A stretch of 64,000 nucleotides of DNA, from assembly GCF_020731415.2 (NCBI RefSeq), contig NZ_CP088276.1, positions 62,001-126,000 of the forward strand, written 5' to 3'. Below are positions 1 through 9,259 of this stretch, in pieces (the first letter of the stretch is position 1; the number at the start of each line of letters is the position of its first letter). Under the pieces are notes generated by a model that was given only the letters and a program-made list of their open reading frames with translations, was not told the DNA's origin and searched no databases. The position numbers and the translations under genes were made by a program. This DNA is from Phyllobacterium sp. T1293. Lineage in GTDB: Bacteria > Pseudomonadota > Alphaproteobacteria > Rhizobiales > Rhizobiaceae.

Positions 1-28
1 GCAGTGAGGTCGGTCGCATACTACTCAA

Positions 29-58
29 GACGCCATCAATAATAATGGGGAAGGCGTC
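29..58. promoter_or_regulatory. Inverted repeat before the Pot-type operon
   Basis: GACGCC at 29-34 is matched by GGCGTC at 53-58, with one further A/T pair, around an 18-base loop. It sits 24 bases before the likely start of the ATPase gene. It could be an operator or the end of an upstream transcript; the window begins too close to decide. Confidence 0.3.
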
Positions 59-81
59 TACTTCGAGGAGGTATGTTCCTG

Positions 82-1263
82 ATGGTAATAGCCGCTTTCC
101 GTCGTAATACGGCGCTGGGGTCGGATGCACCGGTACGTGTAGAGCGAAGCAGCGGTGAGACCGCACCTGCAATTCAGATTGCAGCCGAGGTAACGGGCCT
201 TCAGAAAGTCTACAATCCGTCAACACCGCAAGCTTTTCAGGCACTGAAAGATATCAATCTGACAATTCGCTCCAATGAGTTCTTCACTCTGTTGGGGCCA
301 TCAGGGTGTGGGAAAACAACACTTCTGCGTATCCTTGGCGGCTTCGAAGCCATGACCGAGGGAACGTGCCGGATCTTTGGTCAGGATGTGAGTTTGTTAC
401 CGCCCGAGGCAAGGCCGGTGAATACCGTTTTCCAGCAATATGCCCTGTTCCCTCATATGACCGTGCGTCGCAATATTGCTTTTGGGTTGGAAATGCTTGG
501 TCGGCCAAAATCCGAGCTTAACAGCATCGTTGATAGGATGCTGGCCCTGGTAAGCATGACTGATTATGCGGATCGCAAGCCGGATCATCTCTCGGGTGGT
601 CAGCGTCAGCGCGTTGCATTGGCCCGCGCCTTGGCGCCACAACCTAAATTGCTGCTGCTCGACGAACCGCTTTCCGCGCTTGATTTGAAACTGCGGCAGA
701 AAATGCGGTTGGAGCTGAAAGCACTTCAGCGTGAAACCGGGATCACTTTCATTTTCGTGACGCACGATCAGGAAGAGGCCCTTGCAATGAGTGATCGCGT
801 AGCGGTGCTCAGTGATGGTCGCCTCCAACAGGTCGGTACACCGGAAGAAATCTACGAACAGCCGCAAAGCCGCTTTGTGGCTGATTTCATTGGTGAGTCC
901 AATTTGCTCTGCGCAACAGTCAATCGCATCGACGGTGCATCGATCGAGTTTGGACTTGCGGGCCTTGGCTCTGTGAATCTGAATTGCAGTGAGGCTCTGC
1001 AACCCGGACAAGAAGTGACGCTCTCCATACGCCCTGAGCGTATAGCGCTTTCAGCGGTGCGTGGGCAGTGTGGTCTTGGTCCGGCTGTTATTTTTGATCG
1101 CACCTATCTTGGCAATGCAGTCGAGTATCATCTGCGTGCAGGTGAGCAAACATTGACTGTGCGTTCGCCGCGCGGAGGGCTTCGTGGCCTTCAGGATTTT
1201 GCGCCGGGGGACAGCGTGTTTTTGGGATTCGAGCCAAATGCAGCAAAGGTGCTGACAACATGA
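82..1263 (+). CDS. Polyamine-type ABC transporter ATP-binding protein (PotA-like)
   Basis: ATPase subunit that would energise import of a polyamine (putrescine, spermidine or agmatine) from the inner face of the membrane. Walker A (GPSGCGKTT), the ABC signature (LSGGQRQRV) and Walker B ([12 protein letters not shown]) are intact, followed by the D-loop, the His switch (FVTHDQ) and a C-terminal TOBE-like regulatory domain over the last 100 or so residues. ATG 82 is preferred (393 aa) because GAGGAGG at 65-71 lies about 10 bases upstream; ATG 73 would sit directly on that ribosome site. It is first of four transporter genes and overlaps the next start by ATGA. The polyamine specificity is inferred from the downstream aguB and aminotransferase genes and from family resemblance. 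Confidence 0.9.
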   Translation: MVIAAFRRNTALGSDAPVRVERSSGETAPAIQIAAEVTGLQKVYNPSTPQAFQALKDINLTIRSNEFFTLLGPSGCGKTTLLRILGGFEAMTEGTCRIFGQDVSLLPPEARPVNTVFQQYALFPHMTVRRNIAFGLEMLGRPKSELNSIVDRMLALVSMTDYADRKPDHLSGGQRQRVALARALAPQPKLLLLDEPLSALDLKLRQKMRLELKALQRETGITFIFVTHDQEEALAMSDRVAVLSDGRLQQVGTPEEIYEQPQSRFVADFIGESNLLCATVNRIDGASIEFGLAGLGSVNLNCSEALQPGQEVTLSIRPERIALSAVRGQCGLGPAVIFDRTYLGNAVEYHLRAGEQTLTVRSPRGGLRGLQDFAPGDSVFLGFEPNAAKVLTT

Positions 1264-2177
1264 CAGCACAAGCCGGGTTGCGATCCCCATTGCGTGTTTC
1301 GAAGCGACTGGCTTTTACTGGGCTTTTGCTGCCTGCAGTTGGCGTCATCACCATATTCATGATTGCTCCGGTCGCGATTGTGTTTGTCTATTCGTTTCTC
1401 GAGCCCGCCCGCTACGGCGGAGTGGTCTGGAATTTCTCCGTCGAGGGATATCTTCAGATCCTGTTCGAACGGGATTTCGTGGACGGAAGCCTTCAATTCT
1501 CGGCTGATTATCTGGTGATCCTGTGGCGGTCGGTGTTTCAGGCGGCAATCTGCACTGTCCTCTGCCTCATGATCAGCGTGCCAACAGCTTATTTCATTGC
1601 CACACGATCCGAGCGCACGAAGCCAATATGGATCTTTCTGATTACGGTGCCCTATTGGGTGAACCTTTTGATCCGGACGATCGCGCTGCTTTTCATTCTG
1701 CGGGACGACGGTCCGCTCAATAAGGTTATCATGATGACCGGGCTCACAAACAGTCCGTTGCCGCTAAGCTATAACAATTTTGCCATAGGCTTGGGACTGG
1801 TCTACAGCTTTTTGCCCTTTATGGTTCTGCCGCTCTATTCGGCATTTGAGCGGTTTGATTTCCGATTGCTGGAAGCAGCTTACGATCTTTATGCCTCGCG
1901 CCGAGTGGCCTTCTTTAAAATCGTTTTGCCAGTGATGCGCCCCGGTTTGATCGCCGGAAGTCTGCTCGTTTTCATTCCATCGATTGGCTCCTATCTCGCG
2001 CCCGATATTCTCGGGGGTGGCAAGACGCTGATGATCGGCAATCTGATCGGGACGCAGTTTCAGGGTGCTCACAATTGGCCGTTTGGCGCTGCACTTTCAA
2101 TGATCCTGCTTACAGTCACCTTGGTTGTACTGATCTGGATGGCGCGGCGATCCGCGCGCAAGAATACGGGGTACTAG
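1260..2177 (+). CDS. Polyamine-type ABC transporter permease (PotB-like)
   Basis: First of two membrane subunits of the importer, 305 aa with about six hydrophobic segments. The cytoplasmic coupling loop that docks on the ATPase is visible as an EAA-type motif around residues 205-225 ([10 protein letters not shown], then LPVMRPG). The N terminus before the first membrane segment is basic. The start ATG overlaps the ATPase stop codon (ATGA), so the two are probably translationally coupled, and the second permease begins three bases after its stop. Length and motif order are normal for PotB/PotH proteins. Confidence 0.9.
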   Translation: MTAQAGLRSPLRVSKRLAFTGLLLPAVGVITIFMIAPVAIVFVYSFLEPARYGGVVWNFSVEGYLQILFERDFVDGSLQFSADYLVILWRSVFQAAICTVLCLMISVPTAYFIATRSERTKPIWIFLITVPYWVNLLIRTIALLFILRDDGPLNKVIMMTGLTNSPLPLSYNNFAIGLGLVYSFLPFMVLPLYSAFERFDFRLLEAAYDLYASRRVAFFKIVLPVMRPGLIAGSLLVFIPSIGSYLAPDILGGGKTLMIGNLIGTQFQGAHNWPFGAALSMILLTVTLVVLIWMARRSARKNTGY

Positions 2178-2180
2178 GCG

Positions 2181-2981
2181 ATGGCTAACGCTCGTATGAA
2201 AGACATCCGCGCATTTTCCGGTTTTGGTTCAATTGCAGTTGCAGGCGTCCTGTTTCTCTATCTGCCGATCCTGTTTCTCTGTGTCTATTCCTTCAATGAT
2301 GGACGTTCGGTGAGCCAGTGGAGCGGTTTTTCATTCCGCTGGTACATCACCGTGTTTGGCAATAGCGGCATAAAGGCTGCGGCGATGAATTCCCTCACCA
2401 TCGCGACCATAGCCGCATCGGTTTCGACGGTGCTTGCGCTCGGCGCTGCAATGGCCACCGTCAACAGACGGTTCAAAGGTGAGACGCTTGCCTATGCCAC
2501 ACTGACATTTCCGCTGATGGTGCCGGAAATTGTAACAGCCGTCGCATCTCTTGTGTTCTTTGTATCGTTGGGCGTCCGCCTTGGGTTCAGTACAATTCTC
2601 ATTGCCCATATCGTCTTCTGTATTCCGTTTGCCTATCTGCCGATACGGGCTCGGTTGGAAGGAATGGATGCAACGCTCAACGCGGCTGCTGCCGATCTCT
2701 ATGCATCCCCAATCCGGGCATTCTGGCGCATAACATTGCCGCTATTGGCTCCCGGCCTCGTGTCTGGCTGGTTGCTGGCATTCATTATCTCGCTTGATGA
2801 TTTCATCATCACCGCGCTGGTCGCGGGACCTGGCTCGACGACGTTACCCCTGCATATTTACGGCATGTTGCGGTTGGGCATTACGCCTGAGGTGAACGCC
2901 ATTTCCACCATGATGCTTGTTGGTTCGATCGTGCTTTTGGCAATCGCGGGTGTCCTTGGGCGTACCAGCAAGAATTCATGA
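2181..2981 (+). CDS. Polyamine-type ABC transporter permease (PotC-like)
   Basis: Second membrane subunit, 266 aa, with about six transmembrane segments and an EAA loop near residues 173-193 (AAAADLYASP, then LPLLAPG). The membrane-proximal SLDDFIIT sequence just after the loop is typical of PotC/PotI proteins. It follows PotB with almost no gap and precedes the binding protein by 27 bases, so the four genes form one transcription unit. Substrate assignment rests on neighbours and family likeness only. Confidence 0.9.
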   Translation: MANARMKDIRAFSGFGSIAVAGVLFLYLPILFLCVYSFNDGRSVSQWSGFSFRWYITVFGNSGIKAAAMNSLTIATIAASVSTVLALGAAMATVNRRFKGETLAYATLTFPLMVPEIVTAVASLVFFVSLGVRLGFSTILIAHIVFCIPFAYLPIRARLEGMDATLNAAAADLYASPIRAFWRITLPLLAPGLVSGWLLAFIISLDDFIITALVAGPGSTTLPLHIYGMLRLGITPEVNAISTMMLVGSIVLLAIAGVLGRTSKNS

Positions 2982-3008
2982 GCTTCATAAAAAGGGAGAA
3001 CAAATGCC

Positions 3009-4034
3009 ATGAAATTGAATTCCATTTTACTCACAACGGCAGCAATCGCATGGGCCTCGCCAGCGTTCGCGGCCGGAGATTTGTTCATCTACACCTATGG
3101 TGAATACACACCGCCGGATCTGGTGGCCAAATTCGAAAAAGCATTCGACGTCAAGGTTCATGTCGACACGTTTGACTCCATGGAAACTATGCTGGCCAAG
3201 CTTCGCGCTGGGGCAGGTGGCTATGACATTGTTGTGGCTGGGGACCCAAACATACAGCTGATGATCAGCGAAAACATGCTCGAAAAGATCGATGTCAATA
3301 CGATGCCAAATTACGCCAACGTCGATGAACGCTGGCGCAATGTTTATTGGGATAGCGGGCGTCAATATTCTGCGCCATGGGCGTGGGGATCGACGAGCTT
3401 CATGGTCGACAGCGCGGTTGTCAAAGGCGATATCAACACTCTGGGCGTGCTGTTCAATCCTCCTGCTGAGGTGAAGGGCAGGATCAACATGATGCGCGAC
3501 GTCAATGAAGTGATCAACATTGCGCTGCGTTATCTGAACCTGCCGCGTTGCAACGAAAACCCTGAAGACATGAAGAAGGTGCTTGAGCTGCTTGAGACGC
3601 AAAAGCAGTGGGTGAAAAGCTATAATTCGGAGTTCAAGGAACCACTGGTTTCCGGTGAAGCCGTCGCTTCAATGGCGTGGAATGGTTACGCCATGCGTGC
3701 GAGGGATGAAAAGCCTTCGCTTGTCTATGTTTATCCCAAGGAGGGGTTCACAGGTTGGATGGATAATCTGGCCGTTCCCAAAGGCGCGCCGGATATTGAG
3801 AATGCAAAGACATTCATCAACTTCATGATGGACCCGGAAAATGCGGCGATGGTCAGTACCTATGCCCGCTATTCCAATGGCATCAAGGGTTCGGAAAAAT
3901 TTGTGGACCCGAAACTGGCAACTGCGCCGGAGTTGGCGCCTCCGGCGGGCACGCCAGCGCCTGAGTTCATTCCCAATTGCAGCCCGGCCTCGACCAAACT
4001 TTATGATCGCGTCTGGACCAAGCTGCTGAACTGA
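3009..4034 (+). CDS. Polyamine-type periplasmic substrate-binding protein (PotD/PotF-like)
   Basis: Periplasmic receptor of the importer, 341 aa. A Sec signal peptide is clear: basic MKLN, a hydrophobic run, then cleavage after about ASPAFAA near residue 22. The mature start (FIYTYGEYTPPDLVAKFE) is the usual opening of PotD/PotF-like proteins, which bind polyamines through acidic and aromatic residues between two lobes. ATG 3009 is preceded by AAGGGAGAAC at a suitable distance. Putrescine, spermidine and agmatine cannot be told apart by eye; linked aguB and aguA favour agmatine or putrescine. Confidence 0.88.
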   Translation: MKLNSILLTTAAIAWASPAFAAGDLFIYTYGEYTPPDLVAKFEKAFDVKVHVDTFDSMETMLAKLRAGAGGYDIVVAGDPNIQLMISENMLEKIDVNTMPNYANVDERWRNVYWDSGRQYSAPWAWGSTSFMVDSAVVKGDINTLGVLFNPPAEVKGRINMMRDVNEVINIALRYLNLPRCNENPEDMKKVLELLETQKQWVKSYNSEFKEPLVSGEAVASMAWNGYAMRARDEKPSLVYVYPKEGFTGWMDNLAVPKGAPDIENAKTFINFMMDPENAAMVSTYARYSNGIKGSEKFVDPKLATAPELAPPAGTPAPEFIPNCSPASTKLYDRVWTKLLN

Positions 4035-4048
4035 GCTGACCCACTCTC

Positions 4049-4067
4049 CGGGGTCATGTTGGCCCCG
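4049..4067 (+). other. Intergenic stem-loop in the polyamine operon
   Basis: CGGGGTC (4049-4055) pairs with GGCCCCG (4061-4067), one pair being G-U, around a five-base loop. It lies between the binding-protein stop and the aminotransferase start with no T-run after it. Such hairpins often protect the mRNA segment for the abundant binding protein or partly attenuate downstream genes; that role is inferred. Confidence 0.5.
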
Positions 4068-4083
4068 ACTTTTGGAGAAACAA

Positions 4084-5472
4084 ATGACTGCTGTATCAAA
4101 CCTTAGCCGCTCCAATGACAGAACGTCATGGGAGAAAGACCGGGATCACGTTTTGCATCCCTATACCGACTTTTCGACCTTTGCCGAAAGCGGTAGCCAG
4201 ATCATCGAAAAAGCTCAGGGAATGTATGTGACCGATACTCAAGGCCGCACGTTTCTTGATGGTATTGCCGGGCTCTGGTGCGTAAACATTGGCCACGGGC
4301 GGGTGGAAATGGCCGATGCCGTGTCGCGCCAGATCATCGATATGCAGTATTACAATCCCTTTGGTGCATCCTCAAACATACCGGCGGCTGAACTTGGAGC
4401 GCGGTTGGCAGAACTTGCTCCGGGCTCGCTCAATCACGTCTATTATTCCTGTGGCGGCTCGACGGCCAACGAGATGGCCGTGCGCATTGCGCAATACTAT
4501 TTTGCCATGAAAGGCATGCCCTTCAAGCGCAAGATCATTTCCCGCAACAATGGCTATCACGGCGGTACGTATATTGCGGCCAGTCTGACCGGTATTCACG
4601 GAACGAAGTATGGCTTCAATCAGGTTGGTGAGGATTTCATCCATCATGTTTCCGCCGCTGATCTTTATGCCAAACCATCAGGTATGACAGAGGAGGCCTA
4701 TTGCGACTTCCTCGTCAATGAGTTCGAAAACAGGGTTTTACAGCTCGGTCCCAACAATGTAGCCGCGTTTATCGCGGAGCCCATTATGGGGGCGGGCGGG
4801 GTACTTGTGGCGCCTGCGGGATATCATCTGCGGATGCGCGAGATCTGCAATCGCTATGACGTTCTCTACATTGCTGATGAGGTTGTAACGGCCTTTGGCC
4901 GTCTGGGCGAATGGTTTGCCTCAGCATCGGTCTATAATTATCAGCCTGACATCATCGTATGCGCCAAGGGGATCACCTCGGGTTACATCCCGCTTGGGGC
5001 CACGCTGATCTCCGATGAGATTTACGACGTGATCAGCCGCCCTCAATGTGCAGGCGGAGTGTTCTCCATGGGTTTGACCTATTTTGGCCATCCGGTTGCC
5101 TGTGCTGCGGCGTTGAAGAACATCGAGATCATGGAGCGCGAGGGGCTGCTTGCGAATGCAGCGAGCACGGGCGCTCATCTGCAGGAAGCTGCAAAGCAGC
5201 TTCTGGATTTGGACATTGTCGGGGACGTGCGCGGTCGCGGTCTGATGCTTGGGATCGATCTGGTCGCTGATAAGGCAACCAAAGCCCCACTTCCTGCATC
5301 TGAAAACGCAGCCGAGCGCATCTTCATGGGATGCATTGAACGCGGCGTCATTGTGCGCCCGGTCGGTAGTCGCATCATTGTATCACCGCCACTGATTATT
5401 GATCGCGCGCAGTGCGATACGATTGTTGCGGCGATAGCAGATGCGATCAAAGATTTCATGGCAGCGCGTTAA
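4084..5472 (+). CDS. Class III PLP-dependent aminotransferase (putrescine--pyruvate-like)
   Basis: Fold-type I omega-aminotransferase of 462 aa, likely taking the amino group of putrescine or a similar amine and passing it to pyruvate. The Schiff-base lysine lies in CAKGITSGYIPLGA; GLWCVNIGHGR near the N terminus, YHGGTY in the middle, and the cofactor Asp in YIADEVVTAFGR are all typical of this subgroup (SpuC and relatives). ATG 4084 is chosen because GGAG at 4074-4077 precedes it properly; a TTG 12 bases upstream would overlap that site. It lies 18 bases before aguB in the same direction. The product would be 4-aminobutyraldehyde if putrescine is the donor; GABA or beta-alanine as donor cannot be excluded. 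Confidence 0.85.
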   Translation: MTAVSNLSRSNDRTSWEKDRDHVLHPYTDFSTFAESGSQIIEKAQGMYVTDTQGRTFLDGIAGLWCVNIGHGRVEMADAVSRQIIDMQYYNPFGASSNIPAAELGARLAELAPGSLNHVYYSCGGSTANEMAVRIAQYYFAMKGMPFKRKIISRNNGYHGGTYIAASLTGIHGTKYGFNQVGEDFIHHVSAADLYAKPSGMTEEAYCDFLVNEFENRVLQLGPNNVAAFIAEPIMGAGGVLVAPAGYHLRMREICNRYDVLYIADEVVTAFGRLGEWFASASVYNYQPDIIVCAKGITSGYIPLGATLISDEIYDVISRPQCAGGVFSMGLTYFGHPVACAAALKNIEIMEREGLLANAASTGAHLQEAAKQLLDLDIVGDVRGRGLMLGIDLVADKATKAPLPASENAAERIFMGCIERGVIVRPVGSRIIVSPPLIIDRAQCDTIVAAIADAIKDFMAAR

Positions 5473-5490
5473 TCGCTAAAGGAGAGACAG

Positions 5491-6372
5491 ATGCGAAAAC
5501 TGACGGTTGCTGCGACCCAGATGGCATGCAGTGACGATATCGATGATAATATCCAACGGGCCGAAGATCTCGTTCGGCTGGCAGCCGAGGACGGGGCGCA
5601 GATCATCCTGCTTCAGGAGCTTTTTCAGACCCCGTATTTTTGCCTTGAGCAGCGGCTTGATCACTTCGATCTTGCGCGACCTTTGGCGGATAATCAGGGG
5701 GTTGCCCATTTTCGGGTTCTGGCGAAGCAGCTTGGGGTCGTACTGCCGATTTCCTATTTTGAACGGTCAGGGGCGGCTTATTATAATTCACTGGCAATCA
5801 TTGATGCTGACGGCGAGATATTGTGGAACTATCGCAAGACACATATTCCGCAGGCACTCGGATATCAGGAGAAGTTCTATTTCAGCCCCGGCGATACGGG
5901 TTTTCGCGCCATTAAGACCAAGTTTGCCCACATTGGATGCGGCATCTGCTGGGATCAGTGGTTTCCCGAGACTGCCCGATCGCTTGTTCTGAAAGGTGCC
6001 GAACTTCTGCTTTTTCCGACAGCCATCGGCAGCGAGCCGTTAAACACAACGCTTGATTCATCTGGCCATTGGCAGAGGACTATGCAGGGTCACGCAGCGG
6101 CGAATATCGTGCCACTGGTTGCATCCAACAGGATCGGGACGGAGGTAGAGGGGGAGACATCGACAACATTTTACGGCAGTTCATTTATCGCCGATCATAT
6201 TGGGGAAAAGATTGCCGAAACCAATAAAGTCGATGAGACTTACCTCACAGCCAAATTTGATCTGGATGAGATCGAGGCCTATCGCCGTGCCTGGGGCGTG
6301 TTTCGGGATCGCCGACCGGAGATGTACACCGCACTGCGGACGCTGGACGGGCAAAGTATCATCGAGCGCTAA
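5491..6372 (+). CDS. aguB: N-carbamoylputrescine amidase
   Basis: Nitrilase-superfamily enzyme that hydrolyses N-carbamoylputrescine to putrescine, CO2 and ammonia, the second step of agmatine breakdown. At 293 aa it has the expected length, and the Glu-Lys-Cys triad is visible: E43 (LQELF), K116 (YRKTHIP) and C153 (GICWDQWFPE). The start has GGAGAG upstream. It follows the aminotransferase that would consume its product, and agmatine deiminase (7390-8403) lies just beyond a single convergent gene, which strongly supports the assignment. Its stop codon overlaps that of the convergent LysR gene. Confidence 0.93.
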   Translation: MRKLTVAATQMACSDDIDDNIQRAEDLVRLAAEDGAQIILLQELFQTPYFCLEQRLDHFDLARPLADNQGVAHFRVLAKQLGVVLPISYFERSGAAYYNSLAIIDADGEILWNYRKTHIPQALGYQEKFYFSPGDTGFRAIKTKFAHIGCGICWDQWFPETARSLVLKGAELLLFPTAIGSEPLNTTLDSSGHWQRTMQGHAAANIVPLVASNRIGTEVEGETSTTFYGSSFIADHIGEKIAETNKVDETYLTAKFDLDEIEAYRRAWGVFRDRRPEMYTALRTLDGQSIIER

Positions 6373-7265
6373 AGGTCAGGGGCGTCTGCCTGCGCTATGA
6401 ACCAGTCCCACAGCTCGGTAACTCCGGGGCGTTTCAGGTTGCGCGGGTGTGCCAGGAGATAGTAGGAGCGGCTGGAAGGTACGCCATTGCCAAGCGTCAC
6501 CAGATCGCCGTTCTTAAGCCGCTCGGCTGCAAGACGCATGCTGCCGAGACAAATTCCAAGACCGCGGGCGGCGGCATCGAGCACCATGCCGGAATCTGAG
6601 AAATTAAGCCCTTTGACGAAACCGGGCCTTATAACGCCGGCGGCAACGAACCAGTTCTGCCAGTCTTCCTCCTCCTCGTGATGCAGCAATGGGAAGTCCT
6701 GCAAGGTGCGCGGGGTAACGATATCAGGCAACCGCCGCCGCAAGTCCGGCGAGCACATTGGCCTCAGCTCATCGCCGAATAGCCTGATAGCAACAAGCCC
6801 ATCCCAACTGCCACGTCCGCGCGCGATCGCAAAATCAATCTCGGAATGCGTGACATCGGGTTCGGAGTCCGAAGTCACCAGCCACGGCTCGATATTCGGC
6901 AAGTCGTGAATAAGGGTCGCAACGCGCGGCATGTACCAGCCGGTTGCAAAAGCATGAGGCATCATGATCACAATCGATCCGGGCTTGGTGTAGAAATCCA
7001 ATCGTCTGATGCCAAGGCGGAGTGTTTCCAATGCTGAAGCTGCAGTTCCTCGCAGATCCCGCCCGGCATCGGTTAGCTCCACCTTGCGGTTAATTCTGTG
7101 AAACAGCTGCTGTCCCAGCTGATTTTCGAGCGCTTTGATCTGATGGCTCACCGCAGACTGAGTCATATTCAATTCGATTGCCGCCAATGAAAAACTCTCC
7201 AGTCTGGCTGCCGCTTCAAAGCCGACCAAAGCGCCTAGAGGTAGATTTCGATAGGTGGAATGCAT
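6369..7265 (-). CDS. LysR-family transcriptional regulator (GcvA-like)
   Basis: DNA-binding regulator of 298 aa. The N-terminal winged helix (about residues 6-65) carries the LysR pattern: LESFSLAAIELNMTQSAVSHQIKALENQLGQQLF broken by few changes, with the recognition helix at TQSAVSHQIK. The remainder is the two-lobed effector domain. The start PLGALVGFEAAARLESFSLAA resembles GcvA-type members. It is transcribed away from aguA across a 124-base gap that contains a dyad, and toward aguB, so it probably controls agmatine use. Effector unknown; agmatine or a carbamoyl intermediate is a guess. Confidence 0.88.
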   Translation of the reverse strand: MHSTYRNLPLGALVGFEAAARLESFSLAAIELNMTQSAVSHQIKALENQLGQQLFHRINRKVELTDAGRDLRGTAASALETLRLGIRRLDFYTKPGSIVIMMPHAFATGWYMPRVATLIHDLPNIEPWLVTSDSEPDVTHSEIDFAIARGRGSWDGLVAIRLFGDELRPMCSPDLRRRLPDIVTPRTLQDFPLLHHEEEEDWQNWFVAAGVIRPGFVKGLNFSDSGMVLDAAARGLGICLGSMRLAAERLKNGDLVTLGNGVPSSRSYYLLAHPRNLKRPGVTELWDWFIAQADAPDL

Positions 7266-7272
7266 GAATATC

Positions 7273-7291
7273 TCTCATGGAATAGCTGAGA
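7273..7291. promoter_or_regulatory. Dyad in the lysR-aguA divergent promoter region
   Basis: TCTCA (7273-7277) and TGAGA (7287-7291) form a perfect inverted repeat around nine bases, eight bases from the LysR start codon. LysR proteins usually bind interrupted dyads of this size near their own promoter and activate the divergent gene, so this is the best operator candidate for aguA control. Confidence 0.4.
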
Positions 7292-7389
7292 ATTTCGCGT
7301 TTGAATAACAGAAAATCCTCGGATTAACTAGAGATAGAGCATCAAGACCAATTTAATTGATGAGAAATTTCTATTCAAAGGAAGCGCCA

Positions 7390-8403
7390 GTGACCAACCA
7401 GACGCCACGCCAGGCAGGCTTTAAAATGCCCCCCGAATGGGCCGAACACAAACGTACCTGGATGATGTGGCCATGCCGCACAGAGATATGGACTGATATT
7501 GATGCCACCAGACGCGACTATGCGGCAGTGGCCCATGCAATCCGCGAATTCGAGCCGGTGACAATGTCCGTTCGTCCCGAAGATTATGCCGGGGCGCGGG
7601 CTATGCTTGACGACAATATTGATATCATCAAGGCCGACATTAATGACAGTTGGGCGCGCGATGCTGGTCCGTGCTTTCTGCGCAATGCCAATGGCCAGCG
7701 GGCCGGCACGCAATTCCGCTTCAATGCCTGGGGCGGAAAATATCATCCCCATGATGGCGATGCGACATTCTCGGCCACCGTTTGCGATGTGGCTGACGTG
7801 AAGTCATTCACGTCAAACCTTGTCGCGGAAGGCGGCGGTGTCAGCGTTGACGGCGAGGGGACAATCATCACGACCGAGACTTGCTTTCCCAATATCAACC
7901 GCAATCCCGGTTGGACCAAAGAGGCAATCGAGAATGAGTTGATGGAGATGCTTGGCGGTGAGAAGGTAATCTGGTTGCCCGGCAATCCTCTGGAAAACGA
8001 AACTGATGGCCATGTTGATGGCATTGCCGTTTTCGTCGCTCCCGGTGTTGTTCTGATGGAAAGCCCCGGCACCGAACCGAGCGAATGGAATGACTATATC
8101 CAGAAGAACCTTGACGCAATGGAAGGTCAGACAGATGCCAAAGGACGACGGATCAGGATTGTAACGGTACCCGAAGCTGTCGAAGCGCCCTCCGACCATC
8201 CAAAGTTCTGCCGTTCCTATGTCAATTCATATCTGGTCAATGGCGGTGTGGTGATGCCCGTTTACGGTGTTGCCTCCGATACGCTCGTGCGGGGCATCTT
8301 CCGGTCACTCTTCCCGGAACGCCGTGTGCGCGAAGTGCGGATCGACTCCATTGCCATCGGCGGTGGCGGCATTCACTGTATTACGCAACAAGAACCCGCA
8401 TGA
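7390..8403 (+). CDS. aguA: Agmatine deiminase
   Basis: Guanidine-modifying enzyme (PPAD superfamily) converting agmatine to N-carbamoylputrescine and ammonia. Recognised by the N-terminal MPPEWAEHKRTWMMWPCR, the DSWARDAGPCF motif, EGGGVSVDGEGT, the NETDGHVDG stretch with the catalytic His, and the nucleophilic Cys near residue 330 in the C-terminal GGGGIHCITQQ. GTG 7390 is preferred (337 aa) since AAGGAAG lies six or so bases before it; TTG 7357 and ATG 7360 have no comparable site. Its product feeds aguB. The stop overlaps the next gene start (ATGA), so the LuxR-type regulator is likely co-expressed. Confidence 0.93.
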   Translation: MTNQTPRQAGFKMPPEWAEHKRTWMMWPCRTEIWTDIDATRRDYAAVAHAIREFEPVTMSVRPEDYAGARAMLDDNIDIIKADINDSWARDAGPCFLRNANGQRAGTQFRFNAWGGKYHPHDGDATFSATVCDVADVKSFTSNLVAEGGGVSVDGEGTIITTETCFPNINRNPGWTKEAIENELMEMLGGEKVIWLPGNPLENETDGHVDGIAVFVAPGVVLMESPGTEPSEWNDYIQKNLDAMEGQTDAKGRRIRIVTVPEAVEAPSDHPKFCRSYVNSYLVNGGVVMPVYGVASDTLVRGIFRSLFPERRVREVRIDSIAIGGGGIHCITQQEPA

Positions 8404-9257
8404 GTGCGCTTGCCGGGCAGGAAAGTATCAACTGGAGCAATCGAATGGACCATTCCACGACCAGCCAGATGACCTATATAGCCAATGCAGTGACAGCGGT
8501 TGGCAGCGCAGAATTTCCAGAGATGCTTGGCAATCTATGTCTGAGCGTGTTCAATTTTGACAGCATTTTTATTTCGGTATTCTCCCAAGATTTGCCGCCA
8601 CGTCAGCTCTATTCCAATCTGGATGCCGAAGCGACGCGGCGCACAGTTGGTCCTTATCTGAGCCACGCCTATTTGCTTGACCCGTTTTATGGACTCTTCA
8701 AGTCCGATATCGGCAATCGTGTCGTCAGCCTTGAGGAGTGTGCGCCGGATGATTTTAAAACAACCGAGTATTACAAAATCTTTTATTCAGAGATTGGCCT
8801 GCGTGATGAAGTGACCATTTTTGTTGGTGCCGGAAACGGCACCAGCATTGCTCTGTCCCTTGGGCAGCGCTACTCCGACGTGCATTGTCCTCCAGAGGCA
8901 ACTGCGCAACTGGATGCATTGTTGCCCGTCATCGCGGCACTGTGCCACAAACATTGGCCCAATCTCGATGTTCCTGGCAATCAGGCTTTTCCCGATATGG
9001 GACTGGTGTTTGACCGCTTTGGCACCACGAGGTTGAGTACCCGTGAAGCTGAGATCGTTCGATTGATGCTGAAAGGGCATTCAACAAAATCCATTGCCCG
9101 TTTGCTCGGCAACAGCCCGGAAACGATCAAGGTTCATCGCAAACGCATTTACGCCAAACTGAAAATCTCCTCACAGGGTGAGTTGTTCTGCAAGTTTATT
9201 GGCGCACAGGCAGCAGCGCCAACAGAGGCGGAAGCGGCTACAATGACGCTTTCATAA
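8400..9257 (+). CDS. LuxR-type transcriptional regulator, co-transcribed with aguA
   Basis: A 285-aa regulator whose C-terminal 65 residues form a GerE/LuxR helix-turn-helix (LSTREAEIVRLMLKGHSTKSIARLL, then SPETIKVHRKRIYAKL). The N-terminal 200 residues resemble no sensor I can name and lack the conserved Trp/Tyr pattern of homoserine-lactone receptors, so it looks like a LuxR solo for another signal. ATG 8400 overlaps the aguA stop (ATGA); an in-frame ATG at 8445 is an alternative. It ends two bases from a second, convergent LuxR-type gene. Coupling to aguA suggests control by polyamine or agmatine state. Confidence 0.82.
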   Translation: MSALAGQESINWSNRMDHSTTSQMTYIANAVTAVGSAEFPEMLGNLCLSVFNFDSIFISVFSQDLPPRQLYSNLDAEATRRTVGPYLSHAYLLDPFYGLFKSDIGNRVVSLEECAPDDFKTTEYYKIFYSEIGLRDEVTIFVGAGNGTSIALSLGQRYSDVHCPPEATAQLDALLPVIAALCHKHWPNLDVPGNQAFPDMGLVFDRFGTTRLSTREAEIVRLMLKGHSTKSIARLLGNSPETIKVHRKRIYAKLKISSQGELFCKFIGAQAAAPTEAEAATMTLS

Positions 9258-9259
9258 AT

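Noticed and set aside
397..1011. 204-codon minus-strand frame inside the PotA-like gene
   Set aside because: Fully opposite an intact ABC ATPase and without domain signature.
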